From Rallus limicola (lineage: Eukaryota; Chordata; Aves; Gruiformes; Rallidae): a stretch of DNA of 64,000 nt. Under the pieces are notes generated by a model. That model saw only the letters and a list, made by a program, of their open reading frames with translations. It ran no database searches and was not told where the DNA came from. The stretch is from contig JAKCOZ010000005.1 in the NCBI GenBank assembly GCA_022605955.1, forward strand, positions 3,003,501-3,067,500, read 5' to 3'. Below are positions 11,876-25,900 of this stretch, piece after piece; position 1 is the stretch's first letter, and each line of letters starts with the position of its first letter. The position numbers were made by a program, and so were the translations under genes.

Positions 11876-14800
11876 CTGAAAAGATTCTGTCCGAGAAGAC
11901 AAAAGTTACAAAAAAGCAGGCAAAGTCAACAAAAATGAGGGGACACTACCATAAATCCTCGCCTCATTCATCTACTTAAATCTTCCTGGAGACTAAAAAG
12001 GACCTTAAAGAAAGTGCTCTCAGCAAAGACTACATCCTCTTGTCAGTCAAACCCTACATAGTTTCAGCTAGGCATCCGTCCAAAAAGACATGGAATTATT
12101 CTATTTTTGTCTCCCAGTGCAAATGGAAACATTTTTTGCAGATCTGTGGTGAGGATTTCACTTTTTGTAGTGGTCAGCTAGCAGAGGAATGTAATTAAAG
12201 ACCCTGTTAAACGTAAGGCTGTTCACAAAGGAGGAACTGGATAAATTTGGAGATAAGTAACAATTCTGTAACAACACAGTCTGGATTAGAAGCACAATAA
12301 AAGAACTTTCAACAAGGTTAAAATCCAGATGTGGTTTACTGGAAGAAAATTGTAAAAAACTTTCTTTTTAAACAGCATTGTTGTCGGGGGCAGTGGGACA
12401 CCACCACAATTGCAGGCTTATCTTTTTGAATGAAATCATTATAGCTGGAAAAGGTGATGATTTTACACAGAGAGTTAAACATTCATTTTTCCACCCATGT
12501 TATGCCTGGTATGTTACTGGTTTTATTCAACACAGGTGTTTCCTTAGAAATACTTCACATTTTGCCTATAAAATAAACATAAACCTCTGATTTAGGTATG
12601 GAAATACCTCAGAAATTATATGTTTAGTGCCTGTTGCATTTATTTTTTGCTCTTATTATATCAAGAAGAAAGCGTGGTCATTTCCTGTGTACATTCAGTC
12701 TGGAAGCTGACACTGAAACTCAGCGTACATCTTTACAGCTCCCTCGGAGCCATCCAGATACAAGACTTTTCTCACAAGGAAAGCTTTCAGTTCAATTCCT
12801 CCAAAATCTGTCGTCATTGAGGAGGTTGAACTTTTGTCCCCACTTCCTTCTCCTCTCTGCTCCAACAATTTCACCCATTGACCCTTTCACCCCTGCTTGT
12901 TATTCTGCTTCCATCAATCAATCCCCTTTCAATGTCTTCCATAGTTGCCCATTTCCATTACACACTGATACATCTTTTTAGTTCTCTTCATAGCTCTAAA
13001 CCTCTGTCTCCGGGTCCTGCTCACCAAGTGACCACCCTAACCTGATGGCCAGTCTTCAGGTTTCTCCAGCCACTGCTGTCTGTGGGGCTACCTTCCAAGC
13101 TACTCCCTAAGAGTAAGAAATCTCTGTCCTGAACTAGTCCATAAAGTAAGCTGGACCTGGCTGTCACCATCCTTCAGGTCAAAGCCTTCATCCAGATGCA
13201 CCAGAAGACAATAATCAACCGTAGCAGTAAGTTGAAGGGTTGTGAAGGACAAACAGTGCCTTTTAAAACAGAGAAGAAACACTTGCTGTCCCCTTGTCCC
13301 CCGCTTCTCCATATTTACACAATGTTGCCTTGCTCTGTTGTTACAAGCTTTCTTACAGTGTGAATGTCCTTGAGGTAGGAAATAACCTCTTACTACATTT
13401 TGAGTTCTTTCTAGTAAAACAGGATCCAGTCTTTTCTACACCGCTGAGTATCACAGCAAAGCAAGCAAGAAGTAAGATTTTCTACTTATTATCTTCTTCC
13501 TCAAATCACAGCGCTCACAAGATGTAGCTTCAACTGAATGAAGAGATTGATTTTAATTCTAGGGATGAAAAAGGGAGGTCAAAAAAACCATCTGTGTAGA
13601 TGGGTGAACATACATTACCAGAAAAGACAACTAGCTTCATCAGGATGTGAAACCGGCTTCCCTTCGAAAAATCTCAGGTACATTACTGTGCAGGTTTCCT
13701 GGACCAGGAACTCAGCATCCTATCATCCTATCCTTTAGCTCCCATCTTTTCTAAGAGCAGGCCCAGAAAATATGAAGGAAAGAGCATGAGCTGGAATGTA
13801 GGAGTGGGGCAGAGGGGCCAAAGGAACTGCCAAGGTGCTGCTCTGTTTGGATTACATTTGGGGATGCAGGATAAATGTAAGGCAGGATTATTATTATTAA
13901 ACTTATCAGCCCTTTTCTTGCTTTGAATTTCTTCATTTAACCTTTAGCTACAAGGACCCCTGGTAATCCTTCACCCCTTGCCCTTGTGACAGGCAGAGAA
14001 GCATTTTACCTCAGGTAATGCTGCAGGGGTATCCAGGAAACCACAGTCATTTTTAGCATCATTTTCCACTGAGAGTTTCAGAATAATGACAGATTCATCC
14101 ATGGCCAGGTTCTAGAGACCTGCTTACATCTGCCCTTCCTGGTGCCAACAGATGGGCTGTTGCCATTTCTCTTCTCCCAATGAGCCATTTGAGTCCAACC
14201 TTTAGTTCAATCGCCTGACACCCTCTCCCGAAGTAAAACTGTGGCTTTTTTTACAGCTTTTTCCTTCCCAGATGGCCTTTCTCACCAGTCCTTCTGTGAG
14301 CCCACTGGGCAGAGCAACCCAGTCAGTCCTTGCACCCACCACAGTTCCATCTACACCTCTTGAGCCTGGTGGGACCAGGCAGAGGACTGCACCGTCCAGC
14401 CTGGGCCAGTTTGTTTTTCTCTTGTGCCTGCCCAAATATAGTGCCAGTTCTAAAAGGCTGAAGGGTGCCTTTAGAATGAATAAACCACTGTGATTTAGAG
14501 AGTTAGTCATTTACCAAAAGACCTTTGTATTTGTTTGCTCATTGCAGCTCCCAAATAATAAAAGACCCAGGGTGACATGATCTAGAAAGCAAGGCACTCA
14601 TACTCTGTCACACGCACAACAGCAAATAGCCTGACAGCATTTCCCTGCCTTCTCTCCCCAGGACAACACAAGACAGACAACTGGCACTGGTGCAGATCAT
14701 TGTTCAACTCCACTGCCAGGTCCTAAAATTGAACACAATTCCCAGTCTTTCTGATATCCAAAATCTAGGAAAATAGTCAAGGCCTTGCACATACACCATT

Positions 14801-15831
14801 AATGTCTAATCAACATCACATTTCTTGCTAGCTCACTTTCAACCACTATTACACCAGTATGACATTGAGTTTTATCATGGAGATGCTTTATGGCAGCTAT
14901 TGCTCAATTGTGTTAAATTGCCTGGTCTCCAAAATCCATCCATTTGAAAGAGTTCCTGAGAGGCAAAAAGCTCTGGATTGAGATTACTGTTCCATTATTG
15001 GTCAGAGTGTTAATTTCCTTCCTGTGATACCAGGCTGCTTATCATTTTTGACAACACATTTAATTGCTGTTGCAACCCCCACAGCTTTTTTCGTAAGTGC
15101 TGTCAAGATTATTTTAATTAAAATAATAACTATGCAGAGGTTAATGAAAACGGGAGGGGGGGAGGAGGTGGAAATTCCAACAGGAATTTGTCATCCACTA
15201 CTCTTCATTAGTGGGTTCACAAGAAACCAAGTTCCCACAGTCCCCACAACTCATGGAGACCAAGTGGGACCCAAATAATACCCCTGGGTGGCTTCCACAG
15301 AGCTACAGTTCCAGCACACCCACTTTGCCATGAAGATCCAGAGCCTCTTCACAGAGTAACTGTCAAAGTCCTTGGTATTCAGCCCATTCCTGTTACTCTC
15401 CTCAGAAATACTAATTACCATGTGGTGTATAAAATTTCCCTCATGTCAAACATTACTCTGATAGCACCATAGGCATAGCCTGGGATCACCTGTACTTTAT
15501 CAAAGATAAGATGATTTAGCATCAAGAAATACATTCCTTCTTACACATTTTAAGAACAACTAAGTGATACCACATGTGGGAATCCAGTGCTTCCAACAGC
15601 AAATGCACTCAGACAGTCACACCCATTGCAATTTTTTTAAAAGCAGGCCAGTCCCTGCATTAAATAAATTCCACATATAATTAGACAAATCGATATCTAT
15701 TAAACAGCATTTTTCCTCTTTTTTCAGTTAGCAACCCTAAGTTAGTACTAAACCATATCTCTGTAAATTGGTAATCTAGGAAATTATGGGCTTTCAGTCA
15801 AACCAGCTCAGTTTGTTTCTCTGAATGGTTA
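11876..15831. other. Noncoding intergenic DNA
   Basis: No recognisable gene or named repeat is visible. Open frames of up to about 115 codons occur on both strands with no family resemblance. A 20-nt A/T palindrome at 15108-15127 lies in a region rich in TAAT-type motifs (14.87-15.13 kb), which could be regulatory, but no conservation data are available to me. Confidence 0.5.
15108..15127. repeat. Perfect 20-nt A/T palindrome
   Basis: ATTATTTTAATTAAAATAAT equals its own reverse complement. Its centre TTAATTAA contains back-to-back TAAT/ATTA cores, a configuration bound by paired homeodomain factors in other systems. Function here is unproven. Confidence 0.7.
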
Positions 15832-16983
15832 TGTTGTAGTTTTGGTGGAGAAGGGGGGCTGCAGGGGTGGCAGTGAGAAGCTCTCTGCAGACCTGACAGA
15901 GCAAACACCAGCCAGCTCAAGGCCAGAGTCATTGTTGACCAAGGCTGAGCCAATTGGCAATGGTCACAGCACATGTGGGAATCACATTTAAGAAATAAAA
16001 AAACACAAGCAGATGCTTTTTGCCACCAGAGAAGGGAGTGAGATGTAAGAAACTTGGAGACACCAAAGTCAGTGAAGAAAGGGGGCGGGGGGGGGAGGGG
16101 GACGGGGTGCCACTCCAGGCATCAGAGAGAGAGATTCCTCTGCAGCCCATGGAGGAGACCATGGTGGAGTGGGTGTCCCCTCACAGACCATGGAAGATGT
16201 CAGGGAGCATAAACCCTACCTGCAGTCCCTGGAGAGGCCCCAGCTGGAGCAGGTGGAGACATACAGAAGATGCTGTGTCCCATGTTGGAGCAAGCCTCTG
16301 CCAGCACTTGCAGCCCATGAAGAGAGACAGAGACACAGAGATGAGAGAGTGAGAGATACACGCTGGAGTAAGCTGGCTGGGGAGGCGGGGGGCTTGTGAC
16401 TCCATGGGGGATCAGGCTGGAGCAGTAACAGAAGTGACCCACAGCAGGGCAGCTGGTGAAGAGCTAGAGTCCTGTGGGAAAGGACTCACATTGGAGAAGT
16501 TCGTGAAGGACTGTTTCCTGTGGGTGGGATCCCACAGTGCAGCAGGGAAAGGGTGTGAGGAATGCACCCCTCTCGGCTAAGAAGGAAAACAACTTTTGAA
16601 GAACTGACCAGAGCCCCATTCCCCCAGTCCCTGTCCCTCCCGGTGCCACTATGTGGGGGAAAGAAGGGAGCATAATCATGACTAAAGTGAAGTCTGCTAA
16701 GAAGGTGGGGGTGGGGGGTAGTGCTTTAACATCTGGTCACACTTCTCATTATCCAACTCTGGTGTCACTGTGTGTGTAGTGTAATAAATTAGAGAGGTTT
16801 TTTTCCTTTATTCTGTGTTGAGACTGTTTTGCCCATGACAGTAATTGGGGAATGGTCTCTCCCTGTCCTTATCTCAACTCCTAAGCCTCTCAATATATAT
16901 TTTCTCCCCTGTCCAGCTGAAAAGGGGAGTGATAGAGTGAATTTTGTGGGCATCCGGCCTCCAGACAGGGTCAAACCACCACA
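15832..16983 (+). mobile_element. Solo LTR-like endogenous retroviral repeat (degenerate)
   Basis: The 1.15-kb unit starts with TG and ends with CA. It is flanked by GGTTA (15827-15831) and GATTA (16984-16988), a 5-bp target duplication with one mismatch. A TATA-like stretch (TTTAAGAAATAAAA) is near 15988. The middle carries imperfect repeated GGAGACCATGGTGGAG-type units (16.13-16.27 kb) and a G-rich block. An AATAAA at about 16782 is followed by GT-rich sequence, as in the R-U5 part of an LTR. I recognise the overall pattern from bird genomes but cannot give the family name. No gag, pol or env remains adjoin it, so it is probably a solo LTR left by recombination. Open frames across it are artefacts. 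Confidence 0.6.
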
Positions 16984-16988
16984 GATTA

Positions 16989-19900
16989 CAGACCTCAAAC
17001 TTTGCAGGCTGTTTCAATAAAAGTTCCTGCAGCAACATAGTGTATAGCTCACTCACTGCTACTTCTTCCATTTTGAATAATATTTACCAGCTGCTTGTGA
17101 ATCTTTCTTTGTATACAGGTGACAGCAGGCACATCAGTCACCTTCCCTCCAACTCGGCTGGGCTGCACAAAGATCAGTGCACTGCAAAGCAACACCTTTG
17201 GAGCCAGTCAGCTACAACTTCAGGCTTATCTTCTAGCTCAGCTGCTTGGTTTTCTGTGCTCTCACTTTCTGTCCCATAATCAAATCACCACTACCAGTTG
17301 CTTTTTATTTGCAGAAGTGGTTGCCTCCCTAGATGACTCACTTCTCTGCTGTAACTCCACACCTGCACCCATTGAAGAGAAACTGCAGTTTTGAGCAGCA
17401 GAACTGTTGCTTTCCTATAATTTCCACACTGATTATTATAGATTCTGATCGCAGCTCCATACGTCCCATAATAGACCCACATAGCTCCCCTCCTTCCTTC
17501 TGCCAGACTCCTCAAGTCCATCTCCAAATCAGAGTCTGGAAGTTTCTGCAAAAAGAGACCAGCAAATTCCTCACCTTTCCCTTAGCAAACTGTTTTGGCT
17601 CTTACTCCACTGGATGCTGACTTTGAAAAAACTTGTAAGAAATTAATATCTATGAGATGTCAGATTTTACAGACATTCCCAGTTACGTTGCTGTTAGACA
17701 TGTCCTACCTGAGAAGTGACCATCCCCATGTGAGGGTACCAAGTGGAAGTGACAGAATTCATACTCTGTTCTGGAAAGCAGAGCTCTGAGTGTCATGGTG
17801 TAACACAGGACAGCTGGTTTACTATTGTGTTCCATAACATTCATACAAAAAACATGCAGCTGCTCAATAAACTATGGGTTAGTTAACAAAAAAAAAAACC
17901 CCACAACCTGGGAAACAAACTGGAATAAATCCCTTATGAGGTCATTTCTGCTCATCATCAAGGGGAGACAGAAAACCAAGGGCCTATGGCAAATAAGGGG
18001 AAATCAGTAGGTACAGCAAGTCTTGAAGTTATTTTTATGGAAAGTCTGGCCAAATGACTGGTTCACATTGCATCTGAACACATCATGTTTCCCCCCATCC
18101 TCCTGCAAGCATGAGCGTTGTTCTATCTGCTTTACATTTGCAATTCTGTCAGTGGGAACAGCTTTTAATGTAAAGTTGCCAAACATAAATCAGCCTTGAA
18201 TAGGAATAATTAGACCTAGTTAGAAGATTAAAGCCATGGGGACAATCTGAAATAGACAACTACTTTCCTGTAGCTGTGATTTTCTGCAGAGGAGGCAGGG
18301 GATTCTTGTTCTCTTTTGCTCACTCTCCACCCAAGCATTTTCTAGTAAAGGGACAGCATTGTCACTCACTCCCAGATTTGCTCATGCCTTTTTTTGTGAC
18401 CATGATGACGCCTCAAAGCTTTTTCTATTAGCCTTTCCCATTATAAACCTCCTTTAGCTCATAACAGTTCAGATGTTTTCTGCTGTAAGGATAAAGGAGC
18501 TCTTCACTTCTCACACACTGCAGCAATTCTGATTACTGGGAGGATATTTCAAATGCAATATTGTGAGGAGAGGTGTAATTATGTCATATTTGAATGGAAC
18601 TATTCTAAGAAGCTTTGCAAAGGCAGACTTTCATGGCTGCTATAGGCCCTTGGGGTCAAGCATTTCATTAGGAAATTGTCAGGACCTGAAAATGGTCTGG
18701 TTGTTTTTGGGAGGCCTGGCAAATTCCATCACCTTCTCAGGAATCTGGTATTAATTGCTCTCATTGTAAGCCCTCAGACTGGTCAGTATGCACTGCCATG
18801 GACATCAGTGCCCCTTAGCACTCCTAATGATACCACCAACATGCTTTTTGGTTTTCCCCTGGCTACCGGATGTGGTTGCACCCTGCAACCACATTCACAC
18901 AGCAAAAAGTATCCTTTCTGCTCAGCCTGGGTTGCCTTTTTTCTCTCCTTCTCATTGCACCCAATGAAAATTAAGTAGCATCCCAAAATCTGTTAAGATT
19001 AGGGTGCATTTCTTGTTCCATGCGGCTTATAGCCAGAACCAGCCTCCCAAAAACTTGGAACAGGAAATAAGCAGAATAATCTTCCTTCTTTTGAATTTAA
19101 GGTTTGGATTTTAGCCTTTTCTGGCTTATCTCTTCCTATTTTATTTTTGATATATTCTCATTAATGTGCACTCTAAGTCTTGGCTTAGGCATGCTCTATC
19201 CTGGCCCCACAACAGTGGGCCAATTGGCAGTGGGAGGCACATGCTGAGGCCACCACTACCACTTTGGTTTGCTCTTAATCTTCTAACTAGAAAACACGAG
19301 CTTCCTTTCTCTGCCTTCTTCACATATTTATTCCAGCAAATTAACAATGTAAAATGTGTTGGGCAAGCAATGGCAAAACCACTGCTTTTAGAGGAAAACC
19401 AACTTTTCACTTCTCAGCCCACTGACAAGCTTTTCACTTCACTGATCAGCCCCAGCAGCATGGAGGCCAGGTCTTCCTACCTGGAGAAGCACTGGGGCCC
19501 AAAGCATGGAGTTTAATAAGGGTTTTGCCAGGACAGCCCAAAGTCAGATTTTATGAAAAGTCTTCCCATTTTGTCTTGTTAATGACCACAGTGCTCAGTC
19601 TGGCTCCTTGCTAGATGCTGAGCTTGTTTGGAAACCTGGACTGAGGTTTGTAACAACCAGTTTGTAACATCTTTTTTGGAAATACTACCAGTTAGACTAA
19701 ATCTGAATATGAACCTCTCAAAATATGTCTCAAGGGAGGAACAGATCTAAATTTGAGTTTTAAATATCAAGGTCCCCTGGGTGCACAGGCTGCAGAAAGC
19801 ATCAGGCAGGCACAGATTGAGAGAAGTGCGAGTGATCTTGAGGGCTATTTGTGAGGGATTTCCACAAGCTTGAGTTACAGTCTCTTGAGATCACATAAGA

Positions 19901-22900
19901 GCACACCCAAAGCGGCCCAGAGTAATGCTGCAGAAAGCACGTAACCTCTATCAAGGTCGGCTTTAATGCAGCAGTTGGACATGTTGCATCTCGGTAACCA
20001 CATTCAATCATGCAAGAATGCAGTGCCACTGGAGTCCCTCCACAAAAAACGGGCAGTCTCCACGTCCTAATGTCCTCCATCACAAGACAAAATCAAGGCT
20101 TTGCCATCCAAAAAAACAAGCTGACTGGCTTGGCAGCTCATGTGCAGAAACATCTGGACTGGGTAGGGAACAGCACACAGAAAACTGCTAGTGAGTGTCA
20201 AAAGTTCAGAGAAGCGGTAACTAAACATCATCCTATTTCAGCCCTACAGACAAAGATACCACAGAGAATCAAGTGAAAAGTCACAAGCCTGTTGTGCAGA
20301 AGTGATGAGTACAGAACTTTTAGGAATAAATGGTTTCCCAGTGAGCCTCCCTATAAATTATGATCTCTTAGAAGTCAGGCTCAGAGACTGAAGTGCCAAA
20401 CCGCGGTACTGTAGATAGCTCCAGTCACCAGGCAGGAAGAAGGAGGCCTGAGACAGCGGTAAGGCATAAATATGTGTAATTTCAAGGAAACAACATTAGA
20501 ACTTTTCCATGCCTTTGACTAGCAGCACAGTCTCACCAAAGGGAACTGGCAAAAGTGGTTTGCACATCTGCTATAGAAAATGCAAAGATCTATAGTCTTC
20601 TCCCACGTGAGGTTAATAATACTGTATTGAATCAAACCCTGCATTTTTAGGACTAACCATGTATCAGTCTCCTTCAAATTACTATCACGAAACAAAAATT
20701 TCCTTTAAACAGAGTCGTATACTCCAACAGTATGCTTAGAGATACATTAGCAAAGCAAATAACTTTTTGTCTTATGGCAAAGAATCTGGATGTTTTGCTA
20801 AAGTTTACTCTGGGATTACAAGGCATCCTAATAAATTTTACCTTCCTTTAATGAACAAGAAAAACATTGTAATAAAATTTTTATTATATTTTTTTAAAAC
20901 ATTGGAGGATTAAAAAATATTCTGTCACACCTGATGGTGAAGCAATGTCTATCAGTACCTTGTTGTTGGGGAATTTCAAGTGGTACATCAGGTCTTAGTA
21001 ACCACCATCAGAAGGAAGCCAGACCTCTACAATGGGTTATCAGCTGAGTTAAATCAATCTGCATATTACTATATACTTGGGGTTTATATTAATACTGGGT
21101 TAAAAAGACATTATTTGATATAGGAAGTCACAGGCGAGGAAGCTTCAGTACTCCAGCTTTGCCTTGAGTCGTTATTGCACAATTCAGAATGCTGCCCTGA
21201 CTTACTTGCTTATATTCTGTTTTGTCTCCAAGGTCCTGCCTCATTGAGTACACAGTGAGATGGTGCTCAACAAACAGTACTTCATAACTCCTGAGCACTT
21301 GTGGCACTGCACGGTTCTCAAACCCTGTGGTATCACTCACTACTTTGCTCTTGGATTTTCTCACAGCAGTCACCACTACTGCATTCAATCCCAGCACAAA
21401 TCTGAAATGACAGCATGATTCTCCCTACTAGTGCTGCTCTGCTGTGAGTGGATACCAGCAATCAGACGACTATGTAGTAATTTTGAATGTTTTATTGCTT
21501 AACCAAAGTTTGTAGTGGGGTTTTGAAGAACAAACATTCTTTTGGGATGATACAAGGGTTTGATTCCACATTCACTCTACAGAGGGGTTTCTTCATTCCC
21601 CACTCAACCAATGTAATCTCTCCTCCAGAGCTGTAGGTAGAAACACTGATTAACTTACCACTGCTACCGTCAGGCTTCAGCAGAAACTCTCTCCCAGCAT
21701 CACCTACAAATAAACCTCCAAATATTTTTTCTTTGAAAGGCAGGTTAAGTTTCATAGACACAGTTGGCCTCATTTCTCTGTTCCAGCATCTCTGCCTGTG
21801 CTAGACACCCTCCTTTAACTTCCTCGCTCAGTACTTTAACACATCACTGATCATCACTGGACTGTGAAAGCAGCAGCAGAACCACACCTCAAGACACCTA
21901 CCTTTTTGATGAGGCTGTACAGTTCCTCTGCTTCCAAAGACCAGCTGGGAAAATGCTTCATGGGGTAAAATTACATTATTGGTATGCCCTGGTTTTTGGA
22001 ACCAGCTCTGTGTTGATGTATTCTGCATTCCTGTATTTGTCTGTGATATTTATTATGAGGCATCACCAGATTTGAGACAGCAAGCCTGAAAATGTGCTGC
22101 TCTTTAAAGATGTATAGAAGTCCATTGCTTTTCCGTGAAGCATTTGAATGTGCTTTTAATTTTATATCCATGGCACTGGAGCATGCACTTTTTTTTTCTG
22201 GAATTAGACTGACCATGTCTAGGTAGGTAGTGGGCAGCTACCAAACATAGTTGTTCCAGTTCATTTATACATGACATTCATTTCTGCAGATGCCTACCTG
22301 GGAAAACGGGTCAGTTGTGCCACATGGGCAAGGCTGTGCTCTCATCTTCAGGGGTGTTGGCTATAATAACACTCTGCATCATTCAGGACTCAGTGAATAA
22401 TTCAGCAGAGTTTCATTACTCCAGCAGTCCTGTTTTGTTTACTGGAATATCATCCCGTGGGTCAGCACCCACCTGGCTTTGGCATAGAATCTGCAGAAAA
22501 TGTAGCAGTTCACAGTGGCATGAGGGAATCTTCTCTTTGATGCTGGAGAGCTACAAACTCATGGTACCCTTAATTTTCTGTTTGAGAAAATCAACTGTTC
22601 TGAGAAACTCAGCATAAACTCTTTGATATGTACTTCTCGTCTCCTTTAGAGACTGCGGCAAAGTTCAGTTCTCTCATCATATTACTTCGAATTGAAAACA
22701 AAACAGTCTGGAATTTATGGAAGTCTTCCAAAGAGCAGCTCAGGATGCTCTGCTCCTCTCACACATTCAGGGTAAGACCGGCAAGCTTTATTCTCAAAAT
22801 GCAAACAAGTTAAGGCCTGGTCTATACTGGAAAAGGTCTGCCGGTGTCCCTCTCACACAGGCATTACACTAGTAGACACATGGACTGTAAACACAGCAGG

Positions 22901-25900
22901 ATTTTGTTACCAGAGAAATACTGTGTAGGGTCAAGGAAGTTATCAAATACTTTGAGCAGACCAGGTAGACAACTGAATATCTCAAGTTATTCCACTCGGT
23001 AGCAATGCTTCTATGCCCATGAATTTACCTTTAGCCTTTTCCATTAAAACAATTATTAGCAGTTGTCTATTTAATAGTTAATGGTAGGAGCTCCTGCAGA
23101 ACATAAGCTTATTACCAAACTATTATCGATTAAAAATGGGAAGAATATATTAACATCTTGATTTAGATCAATAGCTCCACAAAAAAATTGATTTTCCTTT
23201 AGACTGCCTGTAAAACTGATAAGAATCCAGAAATGCATTTTTGCTTTTGAGTCACCTCTCTTCAGAAAGTTTAACTTGAGTAGCAAGTGCCATTTTATGT
23301 GAAAATAAGGGAAAGTTAGTCTAAATAACTTGCACAGACCTCTTGATAACCGAGTTATACGGGTGACTTTCTGTGTCTCCTATGCCCTCTAGCTTCTAGA
23401 AGATGTATTTACCAATCACTCTCCTGACAAGCACATTTATATAGTTTTAATCTATATGAAGTCACTAAAAACTTACAAGAAGAGTGAAATGCCTTCTCCC
23501 CTCTTTCTCCCAGATACAATTTTTACCTGAGAAATGAAGACATGAAAAAGTTAGTCTAGATTCTCATTTACATTAAAGATACTTTATACTTCTCAGACAA
23601 TGTAAATGACCTCTATAGATACACATTTATATCAATTTAGGGTCCTCTGTGAGTGCTGCAAAGGAGCTTCAGCTCCCCTGAGAAATGCCACCTCAATTCT
23701 AGGAACTGGATTTACCAATCTTGAGGAAAAAATGAGTTGGGAGATATGTGGGATATTACTTCTTAGTCTGGCTTAACTAAGAAGTTAAATAAGGCCATTA
23801 AATGTTATAGTGCAAAAGGCACCTGATGTACCAATTGCAGTATTTTCTAATCAGCACGCTGGAGGCTGTATTTTCTGAAGCCACATCAAGTTCAATTTCT
23901 GATATGAGAGCAAAACCTGGGGGAAAAAATTGTGCCCATAAAAATAGACAAGCCTGGTGTCCACAGATAGAAATCTTGCAGCCAGAAGAAGGGGATCTCT
24001 GGCACAGTTTAGGAGGGCAAATGGACTGTGATCAGCTACAGCTGGCTGACTGTGAGAGACAGCCCAGGATGACTTTTGTCCTAACGTACCATCAGGAGCT
24101 CATGAACTAGAAGTGCTTTTTACCAGCCAAATTATCGACATCTGTTAGAGTAGGGGTGTTAGCTCAAATCCCACCTGCCATATCGCTAGACTGGCACTGG
24201 TGGTGTCCTATAAAGCATAGTGTCTGCAAACGTTCAGGGAATATTCAAATAAACATTAACATTTTTGGAGAAATACCTGGGCTGTTTTTGTTTCTGCCAG
24301 TGGGTCACCTCGTCAGTCTGTACTACCAAGAGACAGGACACAGAGCAAAGGCTTTTTGTTACCAGGGCTCCAGCTGTAGATGTTGTTGCTATAAGCTGGT
24401 ATTCTATCATCTTTCAGAAAGTCACTGGGATAGCTGAATAGGGACACTAATCCTACCGAGAACTTCAGTCACAAAGATGTTTCAGATAGTTAAATACTAA
24501 ATGCATGTGGGTTTAACAGACACAGGTATAAAACCAGTGCTTCAACACTGGCAAGACAGTGTGTAACTCTGCCACCGTCTAGCTGGACAAAGGTACAATA
24601 TAGGTATTTTTCTGCTTATAAGAATCTCAGTTCAGGAAGAGAAGAAAAAGGCAGCTTCACATAATGCAAACAAAACTTTTGCATGTTGAAGCGTGCAGCC
24701 TCGCCAGGAATAAGTTTAAACCAGAAGTAGCCAACACATAAAGTTTATGAAAAATTCTTTGACTTCACTGTCAATACTCATAAAGTGATTCAAATGTCTG
24801 GGCCTCCGATTTGCTTATCCATAAATCTTTTAAATGAAAACTAAGGCAGTTTTTGTTTAAACTCTGCAATTCCAGCGTTTGAAGGTCAGATCTATTTCCT
24901 TTTTCCATTTAATTCTCTGCTTGTATTAGATTAAGACACAAATCAATATTCACTTTTATAACTAATTTAACACTTAGATAGCATCTTTAACTATAGAATG
25001 ATAAAGAAGGCTTTTCCAGCCTAGGAGGAAAGGACTGTGAGGGAAAATCATGCTCGGATAATGCGCACACTCAAAAACTTCAACAATAGCATTGTCTTCT
25101 CCATCTTCTCTAGGAGAGCTGTCATGCTAAAAAGCTCCTCTAAGTTCCTGAGCCTCTTCTGTAGACAAAACCTGCCTCTCCACATGAAAGTCGCTGCTTT
25201 GGTATTGTCAGCCTTCCCCTGATGCATTTGCTTGGGATTTGTTTGCAGCAACAGACCATTCCTACCCATTAGTGATAATTGCTATGATGTTGTTCAGTGT
25301 AAAAACAGGGTTATATCATGAGCTAAAAATGGCATTATAAACTATCTATGTAACTATTTTAGGAATATGTGCTAATTAGAATAATTGGCTCCCTCCACAA
25401 CAAGAGGCAGTGAAGACCTATAACAACCTTTCAAGCATGTCAGCAGAATAACGGGCAAATTAATGTGGCTGACATAATTGATTTGGACTTTCAAAGTGTT
25501 TGCAAAGCTACAAAGAAGCAATAAAGTCTCCAAATAGCCATAGGACGAAGTTCTGTCATGGAGCACAAGTGGCCTGAGAGGGACTAAACAGAAACTAAGC
25601 AAAATACCTTTACCTGTACTAAACAAGAAAGAAGTGTCCCTTGTGATTTATTCCTGGCAGCAAAGCTATACAGGAAAATAACTGTGTGACAAATACAGGT
25701 CAGTGGGATGGGGACAATTGGGGTCTATGGGCTGTGTCCATCAGCCCTGGAAGAGGAGAAGGTGGCACCCTCCAGCCTGCACAGCACCCTGGGCTGCAGC
25801 TGCCACCGTGAAGGCTGCAGCCAGCGAGAGGCAGCTGAGCATCAAGGAGCTGCACTCATCCCCCTGCCGTGGCAGCAATCGCACCTGGGGAGAGACACAA

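Noticed and set aside
16020..16679. Several 70-110 codon frames on both strands
   Set aside because: They lie inside the solo LTR-like repeat and follow its internal GGAG/CATGG repeats, so they are not host genes.
21492..21773. 93-codon open frame on minus
   Set aside because: The Gly-rich, protein-like composition drew attention, but nothing matches a known domain and the flanks lack convincing splice sites.
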